Positions 53,106-61,398 of a stretch of 64,000 nucleotides of DNA are shown piece by piece. The translations under genes and the position numbers were made by a program. How positions within the stretch are numbered: the first letter of the stretch is position 1; each line of letters begins with the position of its first letter. Below the pieces are notes generated by a model. It was not told the DNA's origin. It saw nothing but the letters and a program-made list of their open reading frames with translations, and did no database searches. Source of the DNA: Burkholderiaceae bacterium. Lineage in GTDB: Bacteria; Pseudomonadota; Gammaproteobacteria; Burkholderiales; Burkholderiaceae_F. The stretch is taken from assembly GCA_017461315.1 (NCBI GenBank), contig JAFTYR010000047.1, positions 1-64,000 of the forward strand, written 5' to 3'.

Positions 53106-53691
53106 TCTCATTTGTATTACCAACCGTCATCTCTGCAAAGAAAACTTTCTTGAGCGCATTAGAAAAGTATCAAATGCTCAGCCAACAGCCATCCTCTTGA
53201 GAGAAAAAGACTTATCCGAAGGCGAATACATGGCACTAGCAAAACAAGTTATTCAGATCTGCCAAAAAGATAAGACTCTTTGTATTCTCCATACTTTTGC
53301 ACAAGTAGCTAAAGAGCTTGGTGTTTCAGCATTTCATTGTCCTCTTCATGTTTTAAGAGAATTATCTCCTGAACTTAAAAGCAACTTCTCGACTCTTGGT
53401 GCTTCCTGTCACAGTCTAGAAGAAGCACTTGAAGCTCAGTCATTAGGGTGTTCATACATTATCATCGGGCATATCTTTAACACGGACTGTAAACAAGGAT
53501 TATCCGGTAGAGGAATTGATTTTTTACGTACGATTTGTCAAAACATTTCGATACCAATCTACGCTATCGGGGGAATTAATAATCAAAACTATTCTCTAAT
53601 AAAGCAAAGTGGGGCAACGGGAGCATGTACTATGAGCGGTTTAATGCAGTGCCAAGATGTTTATAATTACCTGAGTCTTTACCCTGATTAG
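53098..53691 (+). CDS. ThiE/TenI-like thiamine phosphate synthase family protein
   Basis: A 197-residue TIM-barrel protein of the ThiE/TenI superfamily: L-L-R-E-K-D-L-S (phosphate-binding region, about 35-42), G-A-S-C-H-S and A-I-G-G-I-N are recognisable. The H-x-G-Q-x-D segment of classical ThiE reads H-C-P-L-H-V here, which is closer to TenI-type proteins. It could join the pyrimidine and thiazole halves of thiamine, or act as a thiazole tautomerase. ATG 53098 overlaps the thiH stop by eight bases; ATG 53086 is also in frame. Last gene of the operon. Confidence 0.8.
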   Translation: MSSLICITNRHLCKENFLERIRKVSNAQPTAILLREKDLSEGEYMALAKQVIQICQKDKTLCILHTFAQVAKELGVSAFHCPLHVLRELSPELKSNFSTLGASCHSLEEALEAQSLGCSYIIIGHIFNTDCKQGLSGRGIDFLRTICQNISIPIYAIGGINNQNYSLIKQSGATGACTMSGLMQCQDVYNYLSLYPD

Positions 53692-53841
53692 CAAACTCAA
53701 ATAACTAGTTTTGTATGAAACGATTTTTGACTTCTTATTTATTGTTATTTACTGACAATTAATAGATTTTTTCAAAGAAACTTCTTACAAAAAGTGTCTA
53801 TTTGATATTAATTATCTATTTACAAAAAAAGAATTATTTTT

Positions 53842-54402
53842 ATGAACGCCTCTAAAACAAAACAAGTGATCTGCGTTTTTTGCGGTTCGAAATGTGGAAC
53901 AAATCCACACTTTGAATCAACGGCTAGAGCACTAGGTCAGTACATCGGCAAGAATAACTTTGATCTAGTTTTCGGAGGGGGCAATACAGGACTAATGGGA
54001 ATTGTTTCTCAGTCTGCCCTCCAAGCAGGGGCAACAGTCACTGGTATTATTCCAGAAATACTTCTCAACACCGAAACACCTAAGGAAAATCTGTCTAAGA
54101 TTCATATTGTTTCAAATATGTCTGAACGAAAAAAAATGATGTCTGATTACGCTGACATGTTCATCGCTCTTCCTGGTGGCATCGGAACTTATGAAGAGGT
54201 TTTTGAAGTACTCACTAACAACTGGCTTGGTGTATTCAATAAACCTCTTGGATTTCTAGATGTTGATAATTTTTATAAAAATCTTTTTTGCTTTTTTGAT
54301 GAAGCTCAGAAAAACGGGTTTATACATCCAGAATGTCGAAAACTCATTCACTATGGAACGAGTATCGAGGATTTAGTTCGCGAACTTAAAGATTCAATCT
54401 AA
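53842..54402 (+). CDS. LOG-family nucleotide 5'-monophosphate phosphoribohydrolase
   Basis: A 186-residue Rossmann-like protein with the LOG signature: F-G-G-G-N-T-G-L-M-G (about 43-52) and L-P-G-G-I-G-T-Y-E-E (about 111-120), which form the active site of enzymes releasing the base from cytokinin or purine 5'-monophosphates. Family members in bacteria are often misnamed lysine decarboxylases. It is monocistronic: a 150-base AT-rich gap lies ahead and a terminator after. No strong ribosome-binding site. Confidence 0.92.
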   Translation: MNASKTKQVICVFCGSKCGTNPHFESTARALGQYIGKNNFDLVFGGGNTGLMGIVSQSALQAGATVTGIIPEILLNTETPKENLSKIHIVSNMSERKKMMSDYADMFIALPGGIGTYEEVFEVLTNNWLGVFNKPLGFLDVDNFYKNLFCFFDEAQKNGFIHPECRKLIHYGTSIEDLVRELKDSI

Positions 54403-54415
54403 ATCTTGTTAATAC

Positions 54416-54452
54416 AAAGGTTCAGAGCATCTTAGCAATCTGAACCTTTTCT
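54416..54452. terminator. bidirectional terminator between LOG gene and trmL
   Basis: Eleven-base arms (54416-54426, 54439-54449, AAAGGTTCAGA and complement) with a 12-base loop, A and T tracts at the two ends. It serves the convergent genes on both sides. Confidence 0.85.
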
Positions 54453-54468
54453 AGTACTCTGATGAAAA

Positions 54469-54939
54469 TTAAATTCCTCCAGAAAAACCGTTTTGTCTCC
54501 AGGCTTCGTAGACTGTAATAGCAACAGAATTTGATAAATTCAAAGAACGATTATTAGGCAACATTGGCAAACGAATTCGGTGAGCCAAATCAAACAATTC
54601 ACGCACATCAGAGGGTAAACCTGATCCTTCTGAGCCAAAAACAAACCAGTCATTCGGTTGAAAAGATACAGCCTGCACTAACTGAGAGGTTTTAGTTGTC
54701 ATAGCAAACATCCGATCTCTTTGAGGCTTTTCTTGCTCTAGAAAATCATAAAAATCTTTGTATATACGAACGTCTGCGTATTCTCTGTAATCCATACCAG
54801 CACGTTTCATATGTTTGTCTTCTAAAGAAAATCCTAAAGGTTCAATCAAAATCAATCGACATCCTGTATTAGCAGAAAGCCGAATAATATTGCCTGTATT
54901 AGGAGGAATCTCAGGATGTACTAAAACAATGTTAAACAT
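54469..54939 (-). CDS. trmL: tRNA (cytidine34/5-carboxymethylaminomethyluridine34-2'-O)-methyltransferase TrmL
   Basis: A 156-residue SPOUT methyltransferase that modifies the wobble ribose of tRNA-Leu isoacceptors. Motifs: [13 protein letters not shown] near the start, F-G-S-E-G-S-G-L-P and the trefoil-knot end [17 protein letters not shown]. The minimal size is typical of TrmL. It starts four bases after rpoH on the same strand. Confidence 0.94.
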   Translation of the reverse strand: MFNIVLVHPEIPPNTGNIIRLSANTGCRLILIEPLGFSLEDKHMKRAGMDYREYADVRIYKDFYDFLEQEKPQRDRMFAMTTKTSQLVQAVSFQPNDWFVFGSEGSGLPSDVRELFDLAHRIRLPMLPNNRSLNLSNSVAITVYEAWRQNGFSGGI

Positions 54940-54942
54940 TTT

Positions 54943-55842
54943 TTATCTTTGTAAAAACTCGCGCATTTGCTGTAGCGCTTTTTTCTCTATTTGTCGCACT
55001 CGCTCTTGGCTAATACCGAATTCCTGAGCCAAATCAGCAAGAGTCGCACCTTTATGACCCTCGATTTCGTTATATAACCAACGTTCTGAAATAATACGCC
55101 GACTTCTCTCATCTAACTGAGAAAGTGCCTCTTTTAATCCTTGGTCAAGAATTTGTTCCTTTCGGGCTTCTTCAATTTTCTGAAGTGGTTCATCACTTTC
55201 TTCATAAAGCCAATCTTCAGGAGCAATCGTCTCTTCACCCGTTGAAGAACTCGGCTCATCGATTGTAAATTCATTACCGCCCATTCTCCGTTCCATTTCC
55301 ATGACATCCGTCGCCTTTACATTAAGAGAATGAGCTATTTCCTTGATATCTGTCGGTTTTAGAACCTTGGTATCACCCTTCATAGATCGAAGGTTAAAAA
55401 ACAATTTTCTCTGGGATTTTGTTGTAGCAACACGAACTAGGCGCCAATTCCGAACCACATACTCTTGAATCTCAGAACGAATCCAGGTCATCGCAAAGGT
55501 CACCAAGCGGGTCCCATGATCCGGATTAAAACGCTTTACCGCTTTCATAAGGCCGATATTGCCTTCTTGAATTAAGTCAGAAAATGGCAATCCATAACCC
55601 AAGTATTGACGAGCAATTGATACAACTAATCGAAGATGAGACATGACTAGCTCACGGGCCGCATCCACATCTCCTTCGTCACGAAGTTTGATCGCTAACT
55701 CGCGCTCTCGTTCTGGAGATAGAATCGGTGCCTGATTTGCTGCTCGTATAAAAGCCTCTAAATTACCTAACGAATCTGGGATCGCTAGGGGTTTAGGTTT
55801 ATACGGTGTTAAGGCTGTTGTTTTAGTAACTTCACTACTCAT
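54943..55842 (-). CDS. rpoH: RNA polymerase sigma-32 (heat-shock) factor
   Basis: A 299-residue sigma factor. Region 2 contains D-L-I-Q-E-G-N-I-G-L-M-K-A-V and the promoter-melting segment, followed by the RpoH box Q-R-K-L-F-F-N-L-R (about 142-150) that marks sigma-32 and its FtsH/DnaK control region, then region 4 with the S-Q-E-R-V-R-Q-I-E helix-turn-helix. It lies after ftsX with 48 bases between, the classic ftsY-ftsE-ftsX-rpoH order, interrupted here by ppx. Confidence 0.96.
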   Translation of the reverse strand: MSSEVTKTTALTPYKPKPLAIPDSLGNLEAFIRAANQAPILSPERERELAIKLRDEGDVDAARELVMSHLRLVVSIARQYLGYGLPFSDLIQEGNIGLMKAVKRFNPDHGTRLVTFAMTWIRSEIQEYVVRNWRLVRVATTKSQRKLFFNLRSMKGDTKVLKPTDIKEIAHSLNVKATDVMEMERRMGGNEFTIDEPSSSTGEETIAPEDWLYEESDEPLQKIEEARKEQILDQGLKEALSQLDERSRRIISERWLYNEIEGHKGATLADLAQEFGISQERVRQIEKKALQQMREFLQR

Positions 55843-55890
55843 GTCACCATTTTAGCGAATCCGTTCGCTTCTTTTTACCTCACAATCGAT

Positions 55891-56745
55891 TTAGAAAATT
55901 TTAGGTACTGTTTGCTCTGATTCAAACATGAAAAAAACCAAAGTAGGTAACAGTAAGGAAAGGGCAATAATAGCGACGGATTCTCCGTATCGGTAAAAAT
56001 CGAATAATAAATCACTACTCCAAACATCACATAGTGCCGGAATACTTAAAAACAGTCCTACAACCGAAACCAGACTTCCTACTAAAATAGAAAAAACGGT
56101 GGTCACTAATATGGCAAAAAAAGCAGGTCCCCAAACAATTCGTCCTTGAGCCCCTAACATTTTAAGTACGGCCTCCTCATCACGAAAAAAGGAGTGGACG
56201 TGAACAACTACCGACCATGTACTTAACAAAGCAAGTATAAATAAAGGAACGATTAAAACTAATTTGCATCGATTTATGGATTTTACAAGTGCACGACGCT
56301 TTTCAATCCAAGGCATATCCGCAGCAACAGTAATGATTCCAGAATATTTTTTTATTTTTTTTATACTTTTTTCAATAAACTTTACTTCAAGATTTCGTGG
56401 ATACAACAACGAATAAACAACTGGAATTGTTTCTTTCGAATCCATTAAATTCTTTAATTGTCCTTGTAAAAATTTAGTTGCATTCAATTTTTTTACAGAC
56501 AATCCTTGTTCAGAACGCAGTATTTTAGATATCAACTGTTCTTCTGATAATTTATCGATATCATGCCGTAAAAACAGCGTAACTTCATCGTTATTTTGTT
56601 CTTCTTGCCATTGATCAAACAGAGAAAAAGCCCAAAAAGTTTGTACTAAAAGACAAAAAATCAAAGCCTGAATGACTACGCATAAGCAATAAGATTTCTT
56701 GTTCTGTTGATAATTGTGTTTGGCTCTGGATAGGATACTAATCAT
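55891..56745 (-). CDS. ftsX: cell-division membrane protein FtsX
   Basis: A 284-residue protein with four predicted membrane helices (about 20-42, 165-190, 215-240, 255-275 ) and a periplasmic domain between the first two, as in FtsX. It should form the FtsEX complex that recruits EnvC to activate amidases at the septum. ATG 56745 overlaps the ftsE stop (ATGA); a TTG six bases upstream is unlikely. Sequence conservation is low: the assignment rests on topology, F-F-R-D-E-E-A-V-L-K-M-L-G-A in the third cytoplasmic loop, and context. Confidence 0.82.
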   Translation of the reverse strand: MISILSRAKHNYQQNKKSYCLCVVIQALIFCLLVQTFWAFSLFDQWQEEQNNDEVTLFLRHDIDKLSEEQLISKILRSEQGLSVKKLNATKFLQGQLKNLMDSKETIPVVYSLLYPRNLEVKFIEKSIKKIKKYSGIITVAADMPWIEKRRALVKSINRCKLVLIVPLFILALLSTWSVVVHVHSFFRDEEAVLKMLGAQGRIVWGPAFFAILVTTVFSILVGSLVSVVGLFLSIPALCDVWSSDLLFDFYRYGESVAIIALSLLLPTLVFFMFESEQTVPKIF

Positions 56746-57407
56746 GAACAATCCTCAAGCGGAACAATTCTAAATTTTGAGCTGTTTCTCTGTAATCTCG
56801 AAGTCGATGTCAGTACTACGGTATAACCAAACTCAGGCAATTTTGTAAATAAACGAATCAAATCCATTTTGAAACCTTCGTCTAGATTTGCCAACAATTC
56901 ATCTGCCAAAATTAGATCTGGTCGATTAACTAAGGCTCTAGCGACTAGTACTCTCTTTTTCAGTCCTTCGGATAAGTCTTTTACTGCTATACGTGCATAT
57001 TCATTCAATTTACATAGATCCAACGCCTCCCTTACTCGAGGCTCAATACGCTCTTCGTCTACTTCAAGGGCAGAAGCCACTAGAGAAACATTGTCTTCTA
57101 CGGAATAGTTTGGGAACAATGTATCTGTTGTACTTGAAATTAATCCCAAAGAACGTCGCCATTTAGATCTTTGAGATTCAGAAAGCGTTTTAACGTCCTT
57201 TTCACGAAGTAGCACCTGACCACGAGCAGGTATTATTAAACCCGCTATCAAATTTAATAAATATGATTTTCCTTGCCCATTTCTACCTTCAAGCAAAATC
57301 ATTTCTCCTTCCGTTACATCAAGAGAAAATAATTTCACTTGTGTTCCACCTGTGTGAATAAGTGGAACATTCCTAATTTGAAACAACAGCCTTCTAGAAG
57401 TCGACAT
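56742..57407 (-). CDS. ftsE: FtsE-like ABC ATPase with degenerate signature motifs
   Basis: A 221-residue ABC protein in the ftsE position. Walker A is G-R-N-G-Q-G-K-S (about 41-48) and Walker B L-I-L-A-D-E-L retains the catalytic Glu. The Q-loop glutamine is missing (G-L-I-S-S-T where E. coli FtsE has an F-Q), the signature is L-S-E-G-L-K-K-R instead of LSGGQ-like, and the switch histidine is replaced (L-T-S-T-S instead of a T-H-D motif). ATP may bind, but normal hydrolysis is doubtful. The gene overlaps ftsX by four bases, so the pairing is firm even if the activity is altered. Confidence 0.82.
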   Translation of the reverse strand: MSTSRRLLFQIRNVPLIHTGGTQVKLFSLDVTEGEMILLEGRNGQGKSYLLNLIAGLIIPARGQVLLREKDVKTLSESQRSKWRRSLGLISSTTDTLFPNYSVEDNVSLVASALEVDEERIEPRVREALDLCKLNEYARIAVKDLSEGLKKRVLVARALVNRPDLILADELLANLDEGFKMDLIRLFTKLPEFGYTVVLTSTSRLQRNSSKFRIVPLEDCS

Positions 57408-57442
57408 CTTTTGATTTAAAAAGAGGATGTTAACCCAGGAAT

Positions 57443-58906
57443 TTAACTAGCAGAAATCGAAAAGTCGTATCCCACTTTTGCCCAAATTTCAGTTTCTTGC
57501 ATCAACATAAATTCGATCAGAGGATGATTTTTTAACCAAATTGCAGGACAAGTCAAAACAATTCTTCGTTCCTGCTCTTCCAATCGAAGATCAACCTGTT
57601 CAATCGATTTTCTTGAGTGAGCAATAATGACGGCTAATCGTAAACAGATAACTTGATACATAACCTTTCTTCGAACAATTAGTGAAGAAACCTTCTTCAA
57701 ATTACCCCGATGAGCCAAAACTAAACCTGCGATGTTTTCTTGTTCATACTTAGAAAATCCCGGAATGTCACAATTACGAATTAAATAGTCACTATGTTTG
57801 TGGTAATCACTACGGGAAACAATTTTTCCTAATTCATGAAGTTGAGAAGCCCAGAATAACTGCTGTCGATCTTCTTCTAAGTTAGAAGTTGAAATTTGCG
57901 TATAGAAATCCATCGCTAGACGACTTACGCGATCTGCCTGATCTTTACTTACAGAGAAACGTTTAATTAAATTTTCGACGGAACTTGTCCGAGGATCTTG
58001 ATTTACCTTTCTACCGGCCAAATCATGCAAAATACCATAACGCAATGCACCGCCTACTGGCTTCATTGACTTAATTTTTAACTTATTAAAGACAGCCAAT
58101 AGAACCGCAACACCGCCCGCTATAACCTCTTTACGATCCTCTTTTAAACCCGCAAATCGTAATTTAGAAATTTCACCTTCTGCAATAATTTCCGTTTTTA
58201 AACGCAGTAGTGCTTCCTTTGTAATAGTACCGTCCGTCCAATTACTGTCATGCAAAATTTGAGAAACAGCACTCGCTGTACCTGAAGAGCCATAAGCCTC
58301 TTCCCAAGTTTCTTTTAAAACAGGCTTGATATTTCCGTCCAATTCAGCTTCCGCTGCGAGTTGTGCATTTAAAAAGGCAGACTCTGTAATTTTTCCTTCT
58401 TTAAAGAAACGAACTGATGTATTAACACAACCAATATGAAAAGATTCTCCAGCAATCGGTTCGTGTCCAACACCAACAACGCACTCTGTAGAGGCTCCAC
58501 CGATATCCACAATCAGACGTTTTTTTTCTGAATTAGGTAACGTATAACTACAACCCTCATAGACAAGACGAGCCTCTTCTTTGCCTCGTAGAATTTCAAT
58601 CCTACACTCAAGAACCTCTTCTGCCTTTTTAATAAATTCATCAGAGTTCTTTGCCGCTCTTAAGGTTTGAGTTCCCACGGCACGCACTTGTTGTCGTGGA
58701 AAACCTCTCAATTTTTCAGCAATGCGAGATAATGCTCCTAGGGCTTTTGTTTGTTTCTCGATACTTAAGTAACCGTTTTCATCTAACCCGGCTGCGAGTC
58801 GAACTGTCTCTTTCCAGCTCCCCTCACTAACAATTTGGTCACCTTCAACTCGAGCGATCTCCAAACGAAAACTATTTGATCCAAGATCAACAGCCGCTAG
58901 CAACAT
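57443..58906 (-). CDS. ppx: exopolyphosphatase / guanosine pentaphosphatase (Ppx-GppA) family
   Basis: A 487-residue protein with an ASKHA phosphatase domain (residues 1-300; D-L-G-S-N-S-F-R near 7-14 and D-I-G-G-A-S-T-E near 138) and a C-terminal HD-like region with H-E-L-G-K. It removes terminal phosphate from polyphosphate or converts pppGpp to ppGpp; sequence alone does not choose. GGAG precedes the ATG by seven bases. It is inserted between ftsY and ftsE, 21 and 35 bases from each, so it is part of that transcript. Confidence 0.93.
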   Translation of the reverse strand: MLLAAVDLGSNSFRLEIARVEGDQIVSEGSWKETVRLAAGLDENGYLSIEKQTKALGALSRIAEKLRGFPRQQVRAVGTQTLRAAKNSDEFIKKAEEVLECRIEILRGKEEARLVYEGCSYTLPNSEKKRLIVDIGGASTECVVGVGHEPIAGESFHIGCVNTSVRFFKEGKITESAFLNAQLAAEAELDGNIKPVLKETWEEAYGSSGTASAVSQILHDSNWTDGTITKEALLRLKTEIIAEGEISKLRFAGLKEDRKEVIAGGVAVLLAVFNKLKIKSMKPVGGALRYGILHDLAGRKVNQDPRTSSVENLIKRFSVSKDQADRVSRLAMDFYTQISTSNLEEDRQQLFWASQLHELGKIVSRSDYHKHSDYLIRNCDIPGFSKYEQENIAGLVLAHRGNLKKVSSLIVRRKVMYQVICLRLAVIIAHSRKSIEQVDLRLEEQERRIVLTCPAIWLKNHPLIEFMLMQETEIWAKVGYDFSISAS

Positions 58907-58927
58907 ACCTTATCTCCACATTCTTTA

Positions 58928-59857
58928 TCAATCTAAACCAATTAATGCTGATGCAAACTCCGTAGCATTAAATCTCTGTAAATCATCAATCTGTTCCCCA
59001 ACACCAATAAAGTAAATTGGTAATGGTTGTTTTCTACTATGGGCTAATGCAACTAGAACACCGCCCTTGGCCGTACCATCCAATTTCGTAATGATTAAAC
59101 CGGTTAGTTGAGCAACGTCATCAAACTGTTTTACCTGAGATAAGGCATTCTGCCCATTTGTTCCATCCAAAACCAGTATTACTTCGTGGGGAGCACCTTC
59201 CATTGCTTTATTCTGTACTCGACGAATGCGACTCAACTCCGCCATTAAATTCGTCTGTGTGGGAAGGCGACCTGCCGTATCAATCATAACAACAGAGGTT
59301 TTAGCTTTTTTCCCTTGAATAATGGCATCAAATGCTACAGAGCCTGGATCTGCTCCCTCACGGGAAATAACTTCAATTTTATTTCTCTCACCCCAAACGG
59401 CCAATTGTTCGCGCGCTGCTGCGCGGAACGTATCTCCCGCAGCTAACAGTACGGTTTGATCATTAGCCACAAAATGCTTTGCCAACTTACCGATACTGGT
59501 TGTTTTTCCTGCGCCATTAACTCCGCAAAGCATCATAACAAACGGTTGAGTACTTTCCGTCTTTAATTCTGCTTCACAAGGTTTCAGTATTTCAGCAATT
59601 ACATCACGTAAAGCCTCTTTAACCTCTGCTTGTGTTTTAAGTCCTTTAAGTTTAATTTGATCGCGCAACTTTTCAATAATTTCCGAACTTGCTTCTACGC
59701 CAACATCAGAAGCGATCAATTGAAACTCTAGTTCTTCTAAGAAGTTTTCATCTACTATACCGCCGGTAAAAATACCAACTAGGTTTACACGGCTCTTTTC
59801 TAGACGATTTTTTAATTTAGAAAACCAACTCATTTTTTCTTTACTTGTATCGTTCAT
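58928..59857 (-). CDS. ftsY: signal recognition particle receptor FtsY
   Basis: A 309-residue SRP GTPase that docks ribosome-SRP complexes at the membrane. An N domain is followed by the G domain with G1 G-V-N-G-A-G-K-T-T, the insertion-box region, D-T-A-G-R and T-K-L-D-G-T-A-K-G-G. The long acidic A domain of E. coli FtsY is absent; the protein begins almost at the N domain with an amphipathic W-F-S-K-L-K segment. The frame is open 36 codons further upstream across the rsmD start; ATG 59857 (or 59833) is preferred. It diverges from rsmD. Confidence 0.94.
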   Translation of the reverse strand: MNDTSKEKMSWFSKLKNRLEKSRVNLVGIFTGGIVDENFLEELEFQLIASDVGVEASSEIIEKLRDQIKLKGLKTQAEVKEALRDVIAEILKPCEAELKTESTQPFVMMLCGVNGAGKTTSIGKLAKHFVANDQTVLLAAGDTFRAAAREQLAVWGERNKIEVISREGADPGSVAFDAIIQGKKAKTSVVMIDTAGRLPTQTNLMAELSRIRRVQNKAMEGAPHEVILVLDGTNGQNALSQVKQFDDVAQLTGLIITKLDGTAKGGVLVALAHSRKQPLPIYFIGVGEQIDDLQRFNATEFASALIGLD

Positions 59858-59904
59858 TTTAAAAATCTTGTAGAGTATCTCTGTGTTTTTTTGAGAGTCT
59901 ACCA

Positions 59905-60474
59905 ATGCTGAAGAAAAGTGGTGGAAAAATTCGAATAATCGGTGGAATTTGGAAGCGTAGCACACTTCAAGTTTTAGACTTAGATGGACTTCGTCCCACA
60001 GGCAACCGACAAAGAGAAATGCTTTTTAATTGGCTTAGCAGTCGTATTGACACTCCAACTAGCCTTCGAACTCTCGACTTATTTGCTGGAACAGGTGCTT
60101 TGTCCTTTGAGGCGGCAAGTCGCGGTTTTAAAGAATGTATTTTGATTGAAAAAAACCCGGTCGCTGCAAGGGTAATTCGGAACAATATCGATAAGCTACA
60201 AGCCCAATCGATGAAACTAAAAACAGGAAATGCACTTGAACTCATTGGAGATCTTCCTGGATTATTCGATATTATTTTTATCGATCCTCCTTTTGCTTTG
60301 GACTTACACGTGAAAATTCTTCCTCTAGCAGTATCAAAATTGTCTAAAAACGGCTTTATTTATCTTGAGTCACCACACTTCCTAGACAAAAAAATTTTTG
60401 ACCAACTAGAACTAGAAATCATCAAACAAGAAAAAAACGGTAATACAACTTTAACGCTTGTACAGAAAAAATAA
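59905..60474 (+). CDS. rsmD: 16S rRNA m2G966 methyltransferase RsmD
   Basis: A 189-residue SAM-dependent methyltransferase modifying G966 of 16S rRNA. The N-terminus has I-R-I-I-G-G-I-W-K and R-P-T-G-N-R-Q-R-E; motif I is [10 protein letters not shown] (about 55-64) and the catalytic motif IV is D-P-P-F. It diverges from ftsY with 47 bases between, and coaD follows 11 bases after its stop, a conserved order. Confidence 0.93.
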   Translation: MLKKSGGKIRIIGGIWKRSTLQVLDLDGLRPTGNRQREMLFNWLSSRIDTPTSLRTLDLFAGTGALSFEAASRGFKECILIEKNPVAARVIRNNIDKLQAQSMKLKTGNALELIGDLPGLFDIIFIDPPFALDLHVKILPLAVSKLSKNGFIYLESPHFLDKKIFDQLELEIIKQEKNGNTTLTLVQKK

Positions 60475-60485
60475 AGGAAATATTC

Positions 60486-60980
60486 ATGATTGCTGTATAT
60501 CCAGGAACTTTTGACCCCATTACTAACGGACACATGGATATTATCCGTAGAGCAGCGAAGATATTCCCTCGTCTTTATGTTGCTGTAGCAGATAGCAAGC
60601 GAAAGAATACTCTTTTTTCTTTAGAGGAACGTATTGAATTTGCCAGAAAGACAACTAGCGATTTACCGAACGTCTCGGTTTACGGCTTTTCCGGTCTTCT
60701 TGTCGACTTTATGCAACAACACAATGCCCTAATACTTGTACGAGGAGCCCGAGCGGTTAGTGATTTCGATTATGAATTTCAAATGGCTGGTATGAACAGA
60801 AAACTGATGCCACAGGTTGAAACAGTATTTCTCGTACCTGCGGATCAATATCAATTTATCAGCGCAACTTTTGTAAGAGAAATCGCCCTATTGGGGGGCG
60901 ACGTCAGCCAATTAGTATCAGAAGACGTCGCAAAAGCTTTAGAACAAAAACATCTTAGTTTTGCTGAGACAAATCACTAA
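60486..60980 (+). CDS. coaD: phosphopantetheine adenylyltransferase
   Basis: A 164-residue nucleotidyltransferase making dephospho-CoA from 4'-phosphopantetheine and ATP. The T/HxGH signature is T-F-D-P-I-T-N-G-H (about 8-16), followed by [13 protein letters not shown] and the S-A-T-F-V-R-E segment. AAGGAAA lies seven bases ahead. The last 26 bases overlap the convergent HIT gene. Confidence 0.97.
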   Translation: MIAVYPGTFDPITNGHMDIIRRAAKIFPRLYVAVADSKRKNTLFSLEERIEFARKTTSDLPNVSVYGFSGLLVDFMQQHNALILVRGARAVSDFDYEFQMAGMNRKLMPQVETVFLVPADQYQFISATFVREIALLGGDVSQLVSEDVAKALEQKHLSFAETNH

Positions 60981-61398
60981 ATTTCTCTTTTATCACTTGA
61001 GCACACTTCTGAGCTAACGCTCTACGGAACTCAAGAACTTGCTGAGACACCGTCCTTTTGGCGGACATCCAAGGATTATCGGGGAAAGCGGCGTCGTCCG
61101 CCCACCGAGCAATCAGATGCCAGTGTAAGTGTGGAACCATATTGCCGAACTCAGCTAGATTGATTTTATCTGGCTGAATTTCATCAATCATGATTTTCTC
61201 GAGTCGGGAAAGAACATTCCATAAAATCATTTGATCCGTCGGAGTCAAATCACTCATTTCCTTCTTATGTTCCGACCAAATCACCCGAAAATAAGCCGGA
61301 TAATCTTTGTCATCAACCAGAATAATTCGAAACTTTGGTGCTTTGACAATCAAATGTTCATTAACGGAAGTACACAATGGACAGCAATCATTCGTCAT
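60955..61398 (-). CDS. HIT-family nucleotide hydrolase
   Basis: A 147-residue histidine-triad protein. The active-site motif H-L-H-W-H-L (about residues 88-93) is complete, and C-C-P-L-C near the start may bind metal, as in some HIT proteins. The family hydrolyses nucleotide phosphoramidates or dinucleoside polyphosphates. ATG 61398 overlaps the stop of the large oxidoreductase (ATGA) and has AAAGGTG ahead; the open frame extends upstream into that gene but need not be used. Confidence 0.87.
   Translation of the reverse strand: MTNDCCPLCTSVNEHLIVKAPKFRIILVDDKDYPAYFRVIWSEHKKEMSDLTPTDQMILWNVLSRLEKIMIDEIQPDKINLAEFGNMVPHLHWHLIARWADDAAFPDNPWMSAKRTVSQQVLEFRRALAQKCAQVIKEKFSDLSQQN

Noticed and set aside
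59858-59965. Upstream N-terminal extension of FtsY as a replacement for the acidic A domain.
   Set aside because: The extra 36 residues are not acidic, overlap the divergent rsmD start and have no good start signal.
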